From positions 3,720,001 to 3,784,000 of the forward strand of contig NZ_CP107852.1 of the NCBI RefSeq assembly GCF_036346875.1: DNA of 64,000 nt, given 5' to 3'. Below are positions 55,029-63,229 of the stretch, piece after piece (position 1 is the stretch's first letter; the number at the start of each line of letters is the position of its first letter). The position numbers and the translations under genes are program-made. The stretch is from Nocardia sp. NBC_00508. Its GTDB lineage: Bacteria; Actinomycetota; Actinomycetes; Mycobacteriales; Mycobacteriaceae. The notes beneath the pieces are model-generated. The model made no database searches. It was not told the origin of the DNA and saw nothing but the letters and a program-made list of their open reading frames with translations.

Positions 55029-55733
55029 TCAGAGCGTCGCGAGCGTCAGGATGTTCAGCAGGATCATCAGTCCGGTGAATGCCCAGACGATGTACAGGAA
55101 CACCATGCCGGGCGCCTTCTGCGGACCCGGGCCGATCGCGCCGTTGAGGAAGATCACCACGGGTGCCTTGTAGTAGAAGCGCGTGGCCTGTCCCTCGGTG
55201 ATCGGCACGGTCACGTCGGCCGGACCCATGTCGAACAGCCAGGGGGTGGTGACCCGGACGTGGTACTGGCCCGGACCGACCGGGATGTGGTTCGCGCCCC
55301 AGCGGGTGTTGGGCACCCGCTGGCCGTTCACCAGGATCTTCGGCTTGGTCAACGCGAGCAGGAACGCCCAGCCCGAGTACGAGGCGTCGATAGTGATGCC
55401 CGGCGGATCGGCGGGCTGACCGTAGCCCTGCGGTTGCCCGAACTGCTGGGGCTGCCCGAACTGCGCCCGTTGACCGTACGGCTGCGGCTGGCCGTATTGC
55501 GGTGCGGGCTGGCCGAACTGGGGCGCGGGCTGCCCGTACGGGGGTTGCCCGGCCTGCGGTTGCACGAGATGCGGTTGGCTCGGATGCTGCTGCCCCGCAG
55601 GCGGCGGCGCGTACTGCGCAGGCGCCTGCGGGGGCGGGTACTGGCCGACCGGCGGCTGCTGACCGAATGCCGGCTGTCCGGACCATTGCCCGTGCTGCTG
55701 GCCTTGAGGCGGGTACCCGCCGGGTTGACTCAT
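55029..55733 (-). CDS. Membrane protein with Gln/Pro/Gly-rich N-terminus
   Basis: 234 aa. Residues 1-110 are low-complexity repeats of the type 'YGQPAPQFGQPAPQYGQP'. A compact beta-rich domain follows (about 113-190): 'ITIDASYSGWAFLLALTKPK', 'VNGQRVPNTRWGANHIPVGP', 'VRVTTPWLFDMGPADVTVPI'. One transmembrane helix closes the protein ('MVFLYIVWAFTGLMILLNIL'). The beta domain suggests a PEGA/Ig-like surface module. Family function is unknown. ATG 55733 has 'gggagg' upstream. The tail may mediate polar or assembly interactions as in other actinobacterial QP-rich proteins, but this is speculation. Confidence 0.8.
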   Translation of the reverse strand: MSQPGGYPPQGQQHGQWSGQPAFGQQPPVGQYPPPQAPAQYAPPPAGQQHPSQPHLVQPQAGQPPYGQPAPQFGQPAPQYGQPQPYGQRAQFGQPQQFGQPQGYGQPADPPGITIDASYSGWAFLLALTKPKILVNGQRVPNTRWGANHIPVGPGQYHVRVTTPWLFDMGPADVTVPITEGQATRFYYKAPVVIFLNGAIGPGPQKAPGMVFLYIVWAFTGLMILLNILTLATL

Positions 55734-55789
55734 CTATCCCTCCCAGATAGCGAACAGTGCGAGGGCGACCCTACCGTGCCCCGGGGCAG

Positions 55790-56836
55790 TCAGCGCCGCG
55801 AGTTCCGCTCCCGGAACATCTTGCGATGCTGCTTGGTGATGTCCCGCCAGGCCCGCTCGCGTTCGGCCTGCAACCGCTTGTCGGTGCGCGCCTGGATCCA
55901 CTCGTTCTCCCGCGCCAGCTTGCGGTAACTGTTCAGCCTGCGTTGAGTCAACTCGCCGTTGTCGATCGCGTCCCGCACCGCGCATCCCGGTTCTCCGTGG
56001 TGTGCGCAGTCGCCGAAACGGCACTGGGCGGCAAGGGATTCGATGTCGCTGAACGTCTTCTCGATGCCTTCGGCGGCATCCCACAGTCCGACGCCACGCA
56101 GTCCGGGCGTATCGATCAGCGTGCCACCGCCGGACAGCGGCCGCAGTTCCCGGTGCACTGTGGTGTGCCTGCCCTTCTTGTCCGCGCCGCGGACCGCGTT
56201 CGTGGCGAAGATCTCCGCACCGAGTAATGCGTTGGCGAGCGTCGACTTCCCAGCACCGGAGGGTCCGATCAACGCGACGGTCCCCTCCAGCATCGCGACG
56301 AGCACGTCGAGCCCGATGCCGGTATTCGCGCTCACCGCGAGCACGGACGCGCCTGGCGCGACCGCGCGCACTTCGTCGAGCGGGAGATAGGCCGCTGTGT
56401 CGGCCTTGGTGAGCAGCACGATCGGCTGAGCATCGCTTTCCCAGGCCAGCGCGAGCATCCGCTCGATGCGGCCGAGGTCCACGTCACCGTCGGCGGCGGT
56501 GCAGATCAGGACGGTGTCGACGTTCGCGGCGAGCACCTGGCCCTGCGACCGGCCGGACACCGAGGACCGCACGATCGCCGACCGGCGCGGAAGCAGTTGC
56601 CGCACGGCCGAATCGGTATCGATGCTCACCCAGTCGCCTGTGCACAGCCCGCTGAGCTCGGAATCCGCGCGTGGGCAGCGGGCGCGGGCGAGCCCGCTCG
56701 GCGTGGCCACGTCGCATTCGCTGCGGTCCATCCGGATGACCCGCGCGGGTACCCGGCCTTCCTCGATCATCGAGGCGTAGCGGTTGGAAACGGCTTCGGT
56801 CCAGCCATACGGGACGAGAAGGTCGTAGTCGACCAT
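55790..56836 (-). CDS. rsgA: Ribosome small subunit-dependent GTPase RsgA
   Basis: 348 aa circularly permuted GTPase. Motif order is G4 ('VLLTKADTA'), G5 ('LAVSANTGIG'), G1 ('IGPSGAGKSTLANALLG'), G2 ('HTTVHREL') and G3 ('IDTPGLRGVG'). The C-terminal zinc-binding part is 'CRFGDCAHHGEPGC' with Cys/Cys/His/Cys. The N-terminal OB fold begins near 'PARVIRMDRSEC'. It binds the 30S subunit and helps late maturation near the decoding centre. ATG 56836 follows 'aaggatt', which lies in a small palindrome. A 27-codon frame with a perfect ribosome-binding site ends 42 nt upstream. No functional tie to the wall genes is visible. Confidence 0.93.
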   Translation of the reverse strand: MVDYDLLVPYGWTEAVSNRYASMIEEGRVPARVIRMDRSECDVATPSGLARARCPRADSELSGLCTGDWVSIDTDSAVRQLLPRRSAIVRSSVSGRSQGQVLAANVDTVLICTAADGDVDLGRIERMLALAWESDAQPIVLLTKADTAAYLPLDEVRAVAPGASVLAVSANTGIGLDVLVAMLEGTVALIGPSGAGKSTLANALLGAEIFATNAVRGADKKGRHTTVHRELRPLSGGGTLIDTPGLRGVGLWDAAEGIEKTFSDIESLAAQCRFGDCAHHGEPGCAVRDAIDNGELTQRRLNSYRKLARENEWIQARTDKRLQAERERAWRDITKQHRKMFRERNSRR

Positions 56837-56878
56837 GATTGAAGGAATCCTTCGTCGGGCGCAGAACCCGACCAGGGT

Positions 56879-56962
56879 TCAGCGAGTGGAGAATGAGCAG
56901 GAGTTTCGTGTGGCGGCATGCGTAGCGCGCCCGGACACGACAATCCGAACGTTCCTCGTCAC
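56879..56962 (-). CDS. Possible 27-aa leader peptide upstream of rsgA
   Basis: On the minus strand a consensus 'aaggaggt' (56977-56970) lies 7 nt before a GTG at 56962. The frame encodes MTRNVRIVVSGRATHAATRN followed by SCSFSTR and stops at 56879. The ribosome-binding site is the best in the window, which argues for real translation. One Cys near the C-terminus and many Arg/Thr. No family recognised; it might regulate rsgA by attenuation or be a small protein gene. Confidence 0.5.
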   Translation of the reverse strand: MTRNVRIVVSGRATHAATRNSCSFSTR

Positions 56963-57055
56963 GGTCCACACCTCCTTGCTTCTCTCGCAGTCGCCCTACC
57001 CTTGCACCCAGCCCCTCACCCGCGCAACCGAATATCCGACCTCACCGATTGGTGA

Positions 57056-57970
57056 TCACTCGGGTTTGCCGAACTGTTCGTGGCGGCCGAGGGAGCGGAG
57101 GTGGAACCACTCGCGCAGGCCCGCCGGGTCGCGGCGAGTGACAAGGAAGAACCAGGAGAAGCGGATCCATTCCTGGGGCAGCAGTTTGCGCATACCGGGC
57201 TGGGACATCAGGTAGCCGCGGTTGCGGTAGGTGAAGTAACGCTTCACCGGGTCGTCGGGGTACTGGGTGTGCATCCGGCCACCGAGGATCGGTTTGAACT
57301 CGGCCGCACCGTTGGGATGCAGGTACGCCGTCTGCAGGCAGGTGCCGAACGGCAGGCCGGAGCGGACCAAGCGGCGATGCACCTCGACCTCGTCGCCGCG
57401 AACGAACAGGCGTAGGTCCGGCACGCCAATCACGTCGACCGCCTTCGCGGAGATCAGCGCGCCGTTGAACAGCGAGGCGATACCGGGCAGGAAGTCCTCG
57501 TCGCCGAGTTCCGAGCGCAGCCGCCGCCACACCACGCCACGGCGCAGCGGGAACGCGAGGCGGTCGGGTTCATCGATATCGCAGACCACGGGGGACACCT
57601 CGACGAGCCCGTGCCGGTCCGCGCAATCCAGCAGGGTGGACAACACATCGGGACCTTCGGGCCTGCCGTCGTCGTCGGCGAGCCACAGCCAGTCCGCGCC
57701 GATGCTCAGCGCGTGCAGTATGCCGAGCGCGAACCCGCCCGCGCCGCCGAGATTGTGCGCCGAACCCAGATAGGTGGATTCCACTGGCTGGTCACGGACC
57801 AGGGCCGCGACCTCCGGTTCGTTGCCGTTGTCGACGACGATCAGGTGGTCCACCGGCCGTGATTGGGAGGCAAGGATTTTCAGCGACTCGGCGAGCAGCT
57901 CGCGGCGCTTGTGCGTGACGACGATCGCCACGATGCGCGCGTCCGAGCCGACCCGGGCCTGACCACTCAT
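57056..57970 (-). CDS. glfT1: Galactofuranosyltransferase GlfT1
   Basis: 304 aa, equal to M. tuberculosis Rv3782. The GT-A fold has 'IVAIVVTHKRRELLAESLKI', 'VVDNGNEPE', 'GSAHNLGGAGGFALGI' and the metal-binding 'WLADDDGRPEGPD'; 'LFVRGDEVEVHRRLVRSG' and 'YRNRGYLMS' are family blocks. It adds the first two galactofuranose residues to the rhamnose-GlcNAc linker on decaprenyl phosphate, and GlfT2 continues. The neighbours are wzt and wzm, as in mycobacteria. ATG 57970 has 'gaaagg' upstream. A 19-bp direct repeat spans the start (57954-57972) and recurs at the end of wzt. Confidence 0.93.
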   Translation of the reverse strand: MSGQARVGSDARIVAIVVTHKRRELLAESLKILASQSRPVDHLIVVDNGNEPEVAALVRDQPVESTYLGSAHNLGGAGGFALGILHALSIGADWLWLADDDGRPEGPDVLSTLLDCADRHGLVEVSPVVCDIDEPDRLAFPLRRGVVWRRLRSELGDEDFLPGIASLFNGALISAKAVDVIGVPDLRLFVRGDEVEVHRRLVRSGLPFGTCLQTAYLHPNGAAEFKPILGGRMHTQYPDDPVKRYFTYRNRGYLMSQPGMRKLLPQEWIRFSWFFLVTRRDPAGLREWFHLRSLGRHEQFGKPE

Positions 57971-58046
57971 GCTGTGGCCTTTCTGGCATGAGCGGGGCCC
58001 TCCATGGTCACGCTTCGCTGCCGCCTCCGGGCCTGACCACTCATGC
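57954..58046 (-). repeat. 19-bp direct repeat spanning the glfT1 start and wzt end
   Basis: 'cgggcctgaccactcatgc' occurs at 57954-57972, covering the glfT1 start, and again exactly at 58028-58046, covering the wzt stop codon. The offset is 74 nt, out of frame. It looks like a small duplication at the gene junction. Confidence 0.85.
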
Positions 58047-58877
58047 CTGATTCCGCTCCAATTCTCGTTCGGTTCCCACGGCCCGTTCGGCCTCCATTTC
58101 GCGCAGCACAGTCGCCACGTGATTCCCCGCTTCGGGCCCCTCATAGGCTCGCACCACTTCTTCGATCCCGCCACGCAAGCGGATCTGGCCGTGGTCGATC
58201 CACATGGCCGTGTCGCAGAGCTGCGCGAGGAATTCGTTGGAATGGCTGGCGAAAACCAGGATGCCGGAACGCGCGACCAGTGACTGCAACCGGATCCTGG
58301 CCTTCTTCATGAACTCCGCGTCCACCGCGCCGATGCCCTCGTCGAGCAGCAGGATCTCCGGATCGATCGAGGTCACCACGCCCATCGCGAGTCGGACCCG
58401 CATACCGGTGGAATAGGTGCGCAGTGGCATGGACAGGTATTCGCCCAGCTCGGTGAAATCGGCGATCTCATCGATTTTGGCGAGCATCTGCTTGCGGGTC
58501 TGCCCGAGGAACAGACCGCGGATGATGATGTTCTCGTAACCGGAGATCTCCGGATCCATGCCGACGCCGAGATCGAAGACCGGCGCCACCCGCCCGCGGA
58601 TGCGCGCACTTCCGCGGGAGGGTTCGTAGATGCCCGAAAGCAGCCGCAGCAGCGTCGATTTGCCCGCGCCGTTGTGTCCGACCAAGCCGATTCGGTCGCC
58701 CTCTTTCAGCGAGAGCGTGATATCCCGCAATGCCTCGACCACGACGACGTCGGACTGGTTGCGTCCGATCGCGCCGCCGGCCTTGCCGAGGAACGCCTTC
58801 TTCAACGACCGCGATTTGGCGTCGAAGATCGGGAATTCGACCCACGCCTCCTGGGTTTCGATACTCACACGGCTCAT
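58041..58877 (-). CDS. wzt: ABC transporter ATPase for galactan export (Wzt-like)
   Basis: 278 aa. Walker A is 'GLVGHNGAGKSTLLRLLSG', the signature is 'YSTGMRVRLAMG' (a degenerate LSGGQ typical of Wzt/TagH-type exporters), Walker B is 'ILLLDEGIGAVD', and the switch His is in 'FASHSNEFL'. It powers export of the lipid-linked galactan across the membrane together with the permease upstream; M. tuberculosis Rv3781 is the counterpart. It has no C-terminal carbohydrate-binding extension, unlike E. coli O9a Wzt. ATG 58877 follows 'taggagcg', and the wzm stop is 10 nt upstream. Confidence 0.93.
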   Translation of the reverse strand: MSRVSIETQEAWVEFPIFDAKSRSLKKAFLGKAGGAIGRNQSDVVVVEALRDITLSLKEGDRIGLVGHNGAGKSTLLRLLSGIYEPSRGSARIRGRVAPVFDLGVGMDPEISGYENIIIRGLFLGQTRKQMLAKIDEIADFTELGEYLSMPLRTYSTGMRVRLAMGVVTSIDPEILLLDEGIGAVDAEFMKKARIRLQSLVARSGILVFASHSNEFLAQLCDTAMWIDHGQIRLRGGIEEVVRAYEGPEAGNHVATVLREMEAERAVGTERELERNQA

Positions 58878-58887
58878 CGGGGCGCTC

Positions 58888-59937
58888 CTATACCCAGTAC
58901 GGTACGCGCGAACGGTACTGCTTCATGGCGAAGATCGCCACGATCCAGCCCAGCAGGGTGATCACGCCGACGACCAGCCAGTGCCGCAGTTCCTGCGGGT
59001 CGCCGAGCAGGGGCGCCCGGACGATTTCGAGATAGTGGAACGTCGGTACGAGCTCGGCGAGCTTGGCGCGGTCGCCGGTGCCGACCTGCGACTCCAGGGT
59101 CTTGGTCGTCCACATTACCGGCGTCAGTACGAACAGCATCAGCGTGGTGCTGCCGAGAATCGGCGCGATATCGCGGTAGCGGGTGCTGAAAATACCGAAC
59201 ACGATCGACACCCACGCGCAATTGAGGAAGATCAGCACGATCGCCGGAATGGCGAGCAGGGTCGCCGGGCCGAGATTGCGCCACACGCCGAACGCGGCGA
59301 GCATCACCAAGTAGATGACCATGTTGTGGGCGAAGAACAACAGCTGTCGCCACACCAGCCGGTAGACGTGCACGCTCAGCGCGGAGGGCAGCTGTTTGAT
59401 CAGGCCCTCGTTGGCGATGAAGACCTCCGAGCCTTCCAGGATGCTCGCGCTGATCACGTTCCAGATGATCAGCCCGACCGTCACGTAGGGCAGATACTCC
59501 CGCAGCGGCTGGCCGAGCAGCGCCGCATAGAGCACGCCCATCGCTATGGCCTGCAGACCGGTGGCGATGGTGATCCAGAACGGGCCGAGCACTGAGCGGC
59601 GGTAGCGCTGCTTGATGTCCTGCCAGCCGAGCGACAGCCACAGCTCGCGCTGGGCGAATCCGCCCGCGAAGTCCTGGAACGCGCGCCGGAACGTCTGCGA
59701 GTCCGGCACGATCTTCGCCGCGGTTGCCCCGGCGCGTGCGGCCTCGGCCTCCGGCGTGGCCGCGCTCACCGTATTCTCCTGCGTCGAGTCGTCGCCGGAG
59801 CGCACGACGTGCTCGGTCGGGGAGGTCGGTGAGCTGTCGTCTGTACACGCTTGGTCATCGGAACCAACTGAGCTCTCTTCGGGACGCACCGCACTCGGGT
59901 CGGATGCGGAGTCGGGGCGAGCGGCAGCGGCGGGCAC
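58888..59937 (-). CDS. wzm: ABC transporter permease for galactan export (Wzm-like)
   Basis: 349 aa. The N-terminal 75-80 residues are acidic and Ser/Thr/Ala-rich ('GSDDQACTDDSSPTSPTEHV') and not part of the family. The ABC-2 domain begins at 'RAFQDFAGGFAQRELWLSLG' with the coupling-helix sequence 'WQDIKQRYRRSVLGPFW'. Six transmembrane helices follow, ending 'MKQYRSRVPYWV'. With Wzt it exports decaprenyl-linked galactan; M. tuberculosis Rv3783 is the counterpart. The GTG start has TAGTCT 8 nt upstream and no ribosome-binding site, which supports the long N-terminus being translated. Gene order wzm-wzt-glfT1 suggests an operon. Confidence 0.92.
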   Translation of the reverse strand: MPAAAARPDSASDPSAVRPEESSVGSDDQACTDDSSPTSPTEHVVRSGDDSTQENTVSAATPEAEAARAGATAAKIVPDSQTFRRAFQDFAGGFAQRELWLSLGWQDIKQRYRRSVLGPFWITIATGLQAIAMGVLYAALLGQPLREYLPYVTVGLIIWNVISASILEGSEVFIANEGLIKQLPSALSVHVYRLVWRQLLFFAHNMVIYLVMLAAFGVWRNLGPATLLAIPAIVLIFLNCAWVSIVFGIFSTRYRDIAPILGSTTLMLFVLTPVMWTTKTLESQVGTGDRAKLAELVPTFHYLEIVRAPLLGDPQELRHWLVVGVITLLGWIVAIFAMKQYRSRVPYWV

Positions 59938-59951
59938 GGTGCACGAGACTA
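59938..59951 (-). promoter_or_regulatory. -10 element TAGTCT for leaderless wzm
   Basis: On the minus strand TAGTCT spans 59951-59946, 8 nt before the GTG at 59937. Confidence 0.55.
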
Positions 59952-59997
59952 CCCTTGCGGCTTCCCGTCACCGCGTGGCACACGCGCGTCGCCGGTC

Positions 59998-60600
59998 TCA
60001 CAAGTACTGGCCGGAACCACCGGTGACATGACTCGCCTGGCTGCCGCGCGGGTCGGTGGCGTGGATGCCGGGTGGCAGGGCGCCCTGACGCATCTGCTCG
60101 AGCTGGGCGCGTGCGGCCATCTGCTGGGCGAACAGGGCGGTCTGGATGCCATGGAACAGGCCCTCCAGCCAGCCGACCAGCTGCGCCTGCGCGATCCGCA
60201 GCTCGGCGTCGGACGGGACGGCGTCGTCGGTGAACGGCAGGGTGAGCCGCTCGAGCTCCTCCCGCAGCTCGGGGGCGAGCCCCTGCTCCAGCTCCTGCAC
60301 CGAGGACTTGTGGATCTCCTTGAGCCGATTCCGGCTGGCGTCGTCGAGCGGAGCCGCCCGGACCTCTTCGAGCAGCTGCTTGATCATGGTGCCGATCCGC
60401 ATGACCTTCGCGGGCTGCTCGACCATGTCGGCGAGCGACTCGCCGGAGTCGTCCAGGTCGTCCGAGTCGCCCTTATTATCGTCGGTCACCACCTGCGCGG
60501 TGTAGGGCGCCTCCGATCCGGCTGCCGCCGGGATAGCCAACGGCCTGCCGTCGGGTCCGACAACGACGATATGGTCCGGTGCCTCGTCCGAGTGCGTCAT
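59998..60600 (-). CDS. bpa: Bacterial proteasome activator Bpa (PafE)
   Basis: 200 aa, formerly DUF2587. An N-terminal disordered acidic part ('KGDSDDLDDSGESLADMVEQ') is followed by the four-helix bundle ('VMRIGTMIKQLLEEVRAAPL', 'LKEIHKSSVQELEQGLAPEL', 'AELRIAQAQLVGWLEGLFHG', 'AQQMAARAQLEQMRQGALPP'). The C-terminus is 'SGQYL', the HbYX-like tail that docks into the 20S proteasome. It forms a dodecameric ring that opens the proteasome gate without ATP for unfolded proteins. M. tuberculosis Rv3780 lies in the same neighbourhood, near wzt. ATG 60600 is chosen; one four codons earlier is possible. Confidence 0.95.
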   Translation of the reverse strand: MTHSDEAPDHIVVVGPDGRPLAIPAAAGSEAPYTAQVVTDDNKGDSDDLDDSGESLADMVEQPAKVMRIGTMIKQLLEEVRAAPLDDASRNRLKEIHKSSVQELEQGLAPELREELERLTLPFTDDAVPSDAELRIAQAQLVGWLEGLFHGIQTALFAQQMAARAQLEQMRQGALPPGIHATDPRGSQASHVTGGSGQYL

Positions 60601-60838
60601 GGTCCCTATCATGTCGTGTCCGCCGCGAACGCGCTAAGCCGGTGCTCCCCGGCCCAGCGTATGGAGGGCTCGCCAGGGGTTGCTCGGTCGACGCCGCGGC
60701 GTGGCCTCGGCGTTCTATTCTGTTCGGGTCGTGTGGTTCGGATTTGTCGAAAGTCGGTCGCCATGCTGAGTGCCAGGTTGCTGTGCTCCCACCGGATCGC
60801 TGAGGGGAACGCGGTTACACAGGCTCGCCCGCTGCCCT

Positions 60839-60852
60839 TAGAGTGGCCAACA
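60839..60852 (+). promoter_or_regulatory. -10 element TAGAGT for leaderless PLP-fold gene
   Basis: TAGAGT (60839-60844) ends 7 nt before ATG 60852. The in-frame GTG at 60843 lies inside the hexamer and is unlikely to be the start. Confidence 0.6.
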
Positions 60853-62054
60853 TGACATACGACGTCGCGAGGGTTCGGGGCCTGATACCGTCCCTGGGCG
60901 ACGGCTGGATCCACCTCGACCCGCAAGCGGGCATGCTGGTTCCGGATGCGGTATCCCGTGCCGTCTCAACGGGTTTCCGAACTTCTTCGTTTTCGCATAT
61001 CGGCCGCACCAGCGCCGCGGTGCGCAGCGCGGCGATCCTGGACGCCGCCCGCGAGGCGGTGGCCGATCTGGTGGGCGGTGATCCGGCGGGCGTCGTGCTC
61101 GGCCCCGACCGCGCGGTCCTGCTGGCCTGGCTCGCCGAATCACTGAGCTCCCGGCTCGGGCTCGGCACCGGCATCGTGCTGTCCCGGCTGGACGACGAGG
61201 CCAACGTCGCGCCGTGGCTGCGCATCGCCAATCGCTACGGCGCGCATGTGCGCTGGGCCGAGGTGGAGATCGAGACCTGCGAGATGCCGTCCTGGCAGTT
61301 CGAGGAACTGATCGGCCCCACGGCGCGACTGGTCGCGCTCACCGCCGCCTCACCCATCGTCGGCTCGGCGCCCGCAGTGCGGGTGGCCGCGGACCGGGTG
61401 CACGAGGTGGGCGGGCTACTGGTGGCCGACGCGTTCGGCGCCGCCCCCTACGCGCTGATCGACATCGATGAATTGAATGCCGACGTGGTCGCGCTGAGCG
61501 CACCGGCATGGGGTGGTCCGCAGATCGGGGCGCTGGTCTTTCGCGACCCGGCGTTCCTGGACCGGATCCCGTCGATGTCGCTGAACCCCTATGCGAAGGG
61601 CGCCGAACGGCTGGAGGTGGGTGGGCACCAATACGCGCTGCTCGCCGGCATGACCACCTCGATCGACTTCCTCGCCGGGCTCGACGAACGGGCGCGTGGT
61701 ACCCGGCGCGAGCGCCTGGAGATGTCGATCACCTCGCTGCAGGACTATCACGACGAGCTGTTCGAGCACCTGATGGCGGTGCTGGACTCGATTCCGAGCC
61801 TCACCGTGATCGGCCGTGCGTCCACCCGAATCCCCACCGTCAGCTTCACCCTGGCCGGCATGCAAGCGGAGAAGGTCGCGGCCAAGCTGGCCGACAACCG
61901 CATCGGTACGGTGAGCGGCGTGCACGGCGGCAGCAGGCTGCTGGACGCGCTCGGCGTCAACGACGAGGGCGGCGCGGTCACCATCGGCCTCGCGCCCTAC
62001 ACCACGAAATTCGAGATCGATCAGCTCGGCAGGACGCTGCTGGCGCTGGAGTGA
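60852..62054 (+). CDS. Cysteine desulfurase-like PLP-fold protein lacking the PLP lysine
   Basis: 400 aa, fold-type I aminotransferase class V pattern, like M. tuberculosis Rv3778c in the same position relative to bpa. 'GWIHLDPQAGMLVPDAVSRA', 'GRTSAAVRSAAILDAAREAV', 'LSRLDDEANVAPWLRIANR' and 'LVADAFGAAPYALIDI' follow the family. The Schiff-base segment, normally S-x-H-K-x-x-G-P, reads SAPAWGGP (Ser216-Pro223): His is replaced by Pro218 and Lys by Ala219. Canonical desulfurase or aminotransferase chemistry is therefore unlikely. Whether it still binds PLP is unknown. ATG 60852 is set by the -10 spacing. Confidence 0.85.
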   Translation: MTYDVARVRGLIPSLGDGWIHLDPQAGMLVPDAVSRAVSTGFRTSSFSHIGRTSAAVRSAAILDAAREAVADLVGGDPAGVVLGPDRAVLLAWLAESLSSRLGLGTGIVLSRLDDEANVAPWLRIANRYGAHVRWAEVEIETCEMPSWQFEELIGPTARLVALTAASPIVGSAPAVRVAADRVHEVGGLLVADAFGAAPYALIDIDELNADVVALSAPAWGGPQIGALVFRDPAFLDRIPSMSLNPYAKGAERLEVGGHQYALLAGMTTSIDFLAGLDERARGTRRERLEMSITSLQDYHDELFEHLMAVLDSIPSLTVIGRASTRIPTVSFTLAGMQAEKVAAKLADNRIGTVSGVHGGSRLLDALGVNDEGGAVTIGLAPYTTKFEIDQLGRTLLALE

Positions 62055-62082
62055 GCGGTCCGAGCGGAGGCGACGCAGCCGC

Positions 62083-63087
62083 TCAGAGTTCCTTCACCCG
62101 CAAAACCACTTTGCCGAACACCTCGCCGGAGTCCAGCAGCCGATGGGCTTCGGCCGCCTCTTCGATCGGCAGTTCCGCGGCGATGACCGGGACGACGGTG
62201 CCGTCGGCGATCAACGGCCACAGATGCCTGCGTACCTCGGCGATGATCTCCGCTTTGCCGCCGGCGCCGGTCGCGGGCCGCGCACGGACGTTGGTGGCCT
62301 GGATGGTGCCCCACTTACCCAATAGCGCAGCCAGATTCAGGTCCGCATGCACGCCGCCCTGCATGCCGATCACCACCAGTCTGCCGTGGTCGGCCAACGC
62401 ATCGACATTGCGCCCCAGATAGGCCGCACCCATGTTGTCGAGGATGATGTCGGCGCCCGGGCCGCCCGCGCCCGACTTCTCGGCGCGCACCGCGGTGACG
62501 AAATCATCCTCCCGATAGTTGATCAGGACGCTCGCCCCCAGCTCCGCACAGCGCGTCAGCTTCTCGGCCGACCCTGCGGTCACCGCGACGCGCGCGCCGA
62601 GTGCCTTGGCGACCTGAACGGCGTGCGAGCCGACACCGCTGCCGCCGCCGTGGATCAACACCAGGTGATTCGCCTGCAAGTCCGCGGTCATCACGAGATT
62701 CGACCAGACGGTTGCCGCCACTTCGGGCAATCCGGCCGCCGCGCCGAGGTCGAGGCCGTCAGGGACCGGAAGGACCTGGGTCGCGGGAACAACGACTCGT
62801 TCGGCGTAACCGCCGCCGGACAGCAGCGCGCATACCCGATCCCCGACCGCCCAGTCACGCACCCCGTCGCCGAGTTCGGCGATGACACCCGAACATTCCA
62901 GTCCGATGATCGGGCTGGCGCCCGGCGGGGGAGGGTAGTGGCCTCGGCGCTGGAGCAGGTCGGCTCGATTGACGCCCGCCGCGGCCACCTCGATCAGTAC
63001 CTCACCGTGGCCGGGCGTCGGATCCGGCGCCTCGGTCCAGGACATCACCTCGGGTCCGCCGAAACCGATCAGGTCGATAGCACGCAC
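62083..63087 (-). CDS. NAD(P)H-quinone oxidoreductase, zeta-crystallin type
   Basis: 334 aa medium-chain dehydrogenase/reductase without catalytic zinc residues. 'EAPDPTPGHGEVLIEVAAAG' and 'NRADLLQRRGHYPPPPGASP' form the N-terminal GroES-like fold. The NADPH-binding part has 'LIHGGGSGVGSHAVQVAKAL' and 'NYREDDFVTAV'. 'ILDNMGAAYLGRNVDALADHG' (in parts) and 'GKVVLRVKEL' complete the family pattern (PIG3/TIGR02824-like). It reduces quinones or enones with NADPH. It corresponds in order to M. tuberculosis Rv3777. The GTG start at 63087 has CACTAT 6 nt upstream, a weak -10. Convergent with the PLP-fold gene. Confidence 0.92.
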   Translation of the reverse strand: MRAIDLIGFGGPEVMSWTEAPDPTPGHGEVLIEVAAAGVNRADLLQRRGHYPPPPGASPIIGLECSGVIAELGDGVRDWAVGDRVCALLSGGGYAERVVVPATQVLPVPDGLDLGAAAGLPEVAATVWSNLVMTADLQANHLVLIHGGGSGVGSHAVQVAKALGARVAVTAGSAEKLTRCAELGASVLINYREDDFVTAVRAEKSGAGGPGADIILDNMGAAYLGRNVDALADHGRLVVIGMQGGVHADLNLAALLGKWGTIQATNVRARPATGAGGKAEIIAEVRRHLWPLIADGTVVPVIAAELPIEEAAEAHRLLDSGEVFGKVVLRVKEL

Positions 63088-63229
63088 CGTGCCATAGTGC
63101 TCCGCCGGTCGGGATCACCGCGCGCTGACCCCCGTCGAGCGACACCGAGCCGGGGGACGGAACGCCCCGGGAAAGCGCAATCCGGGAAGCGGCCTGCGGT
63201 GATCGGCGCCACAGGCTACCGTTCCGGGG

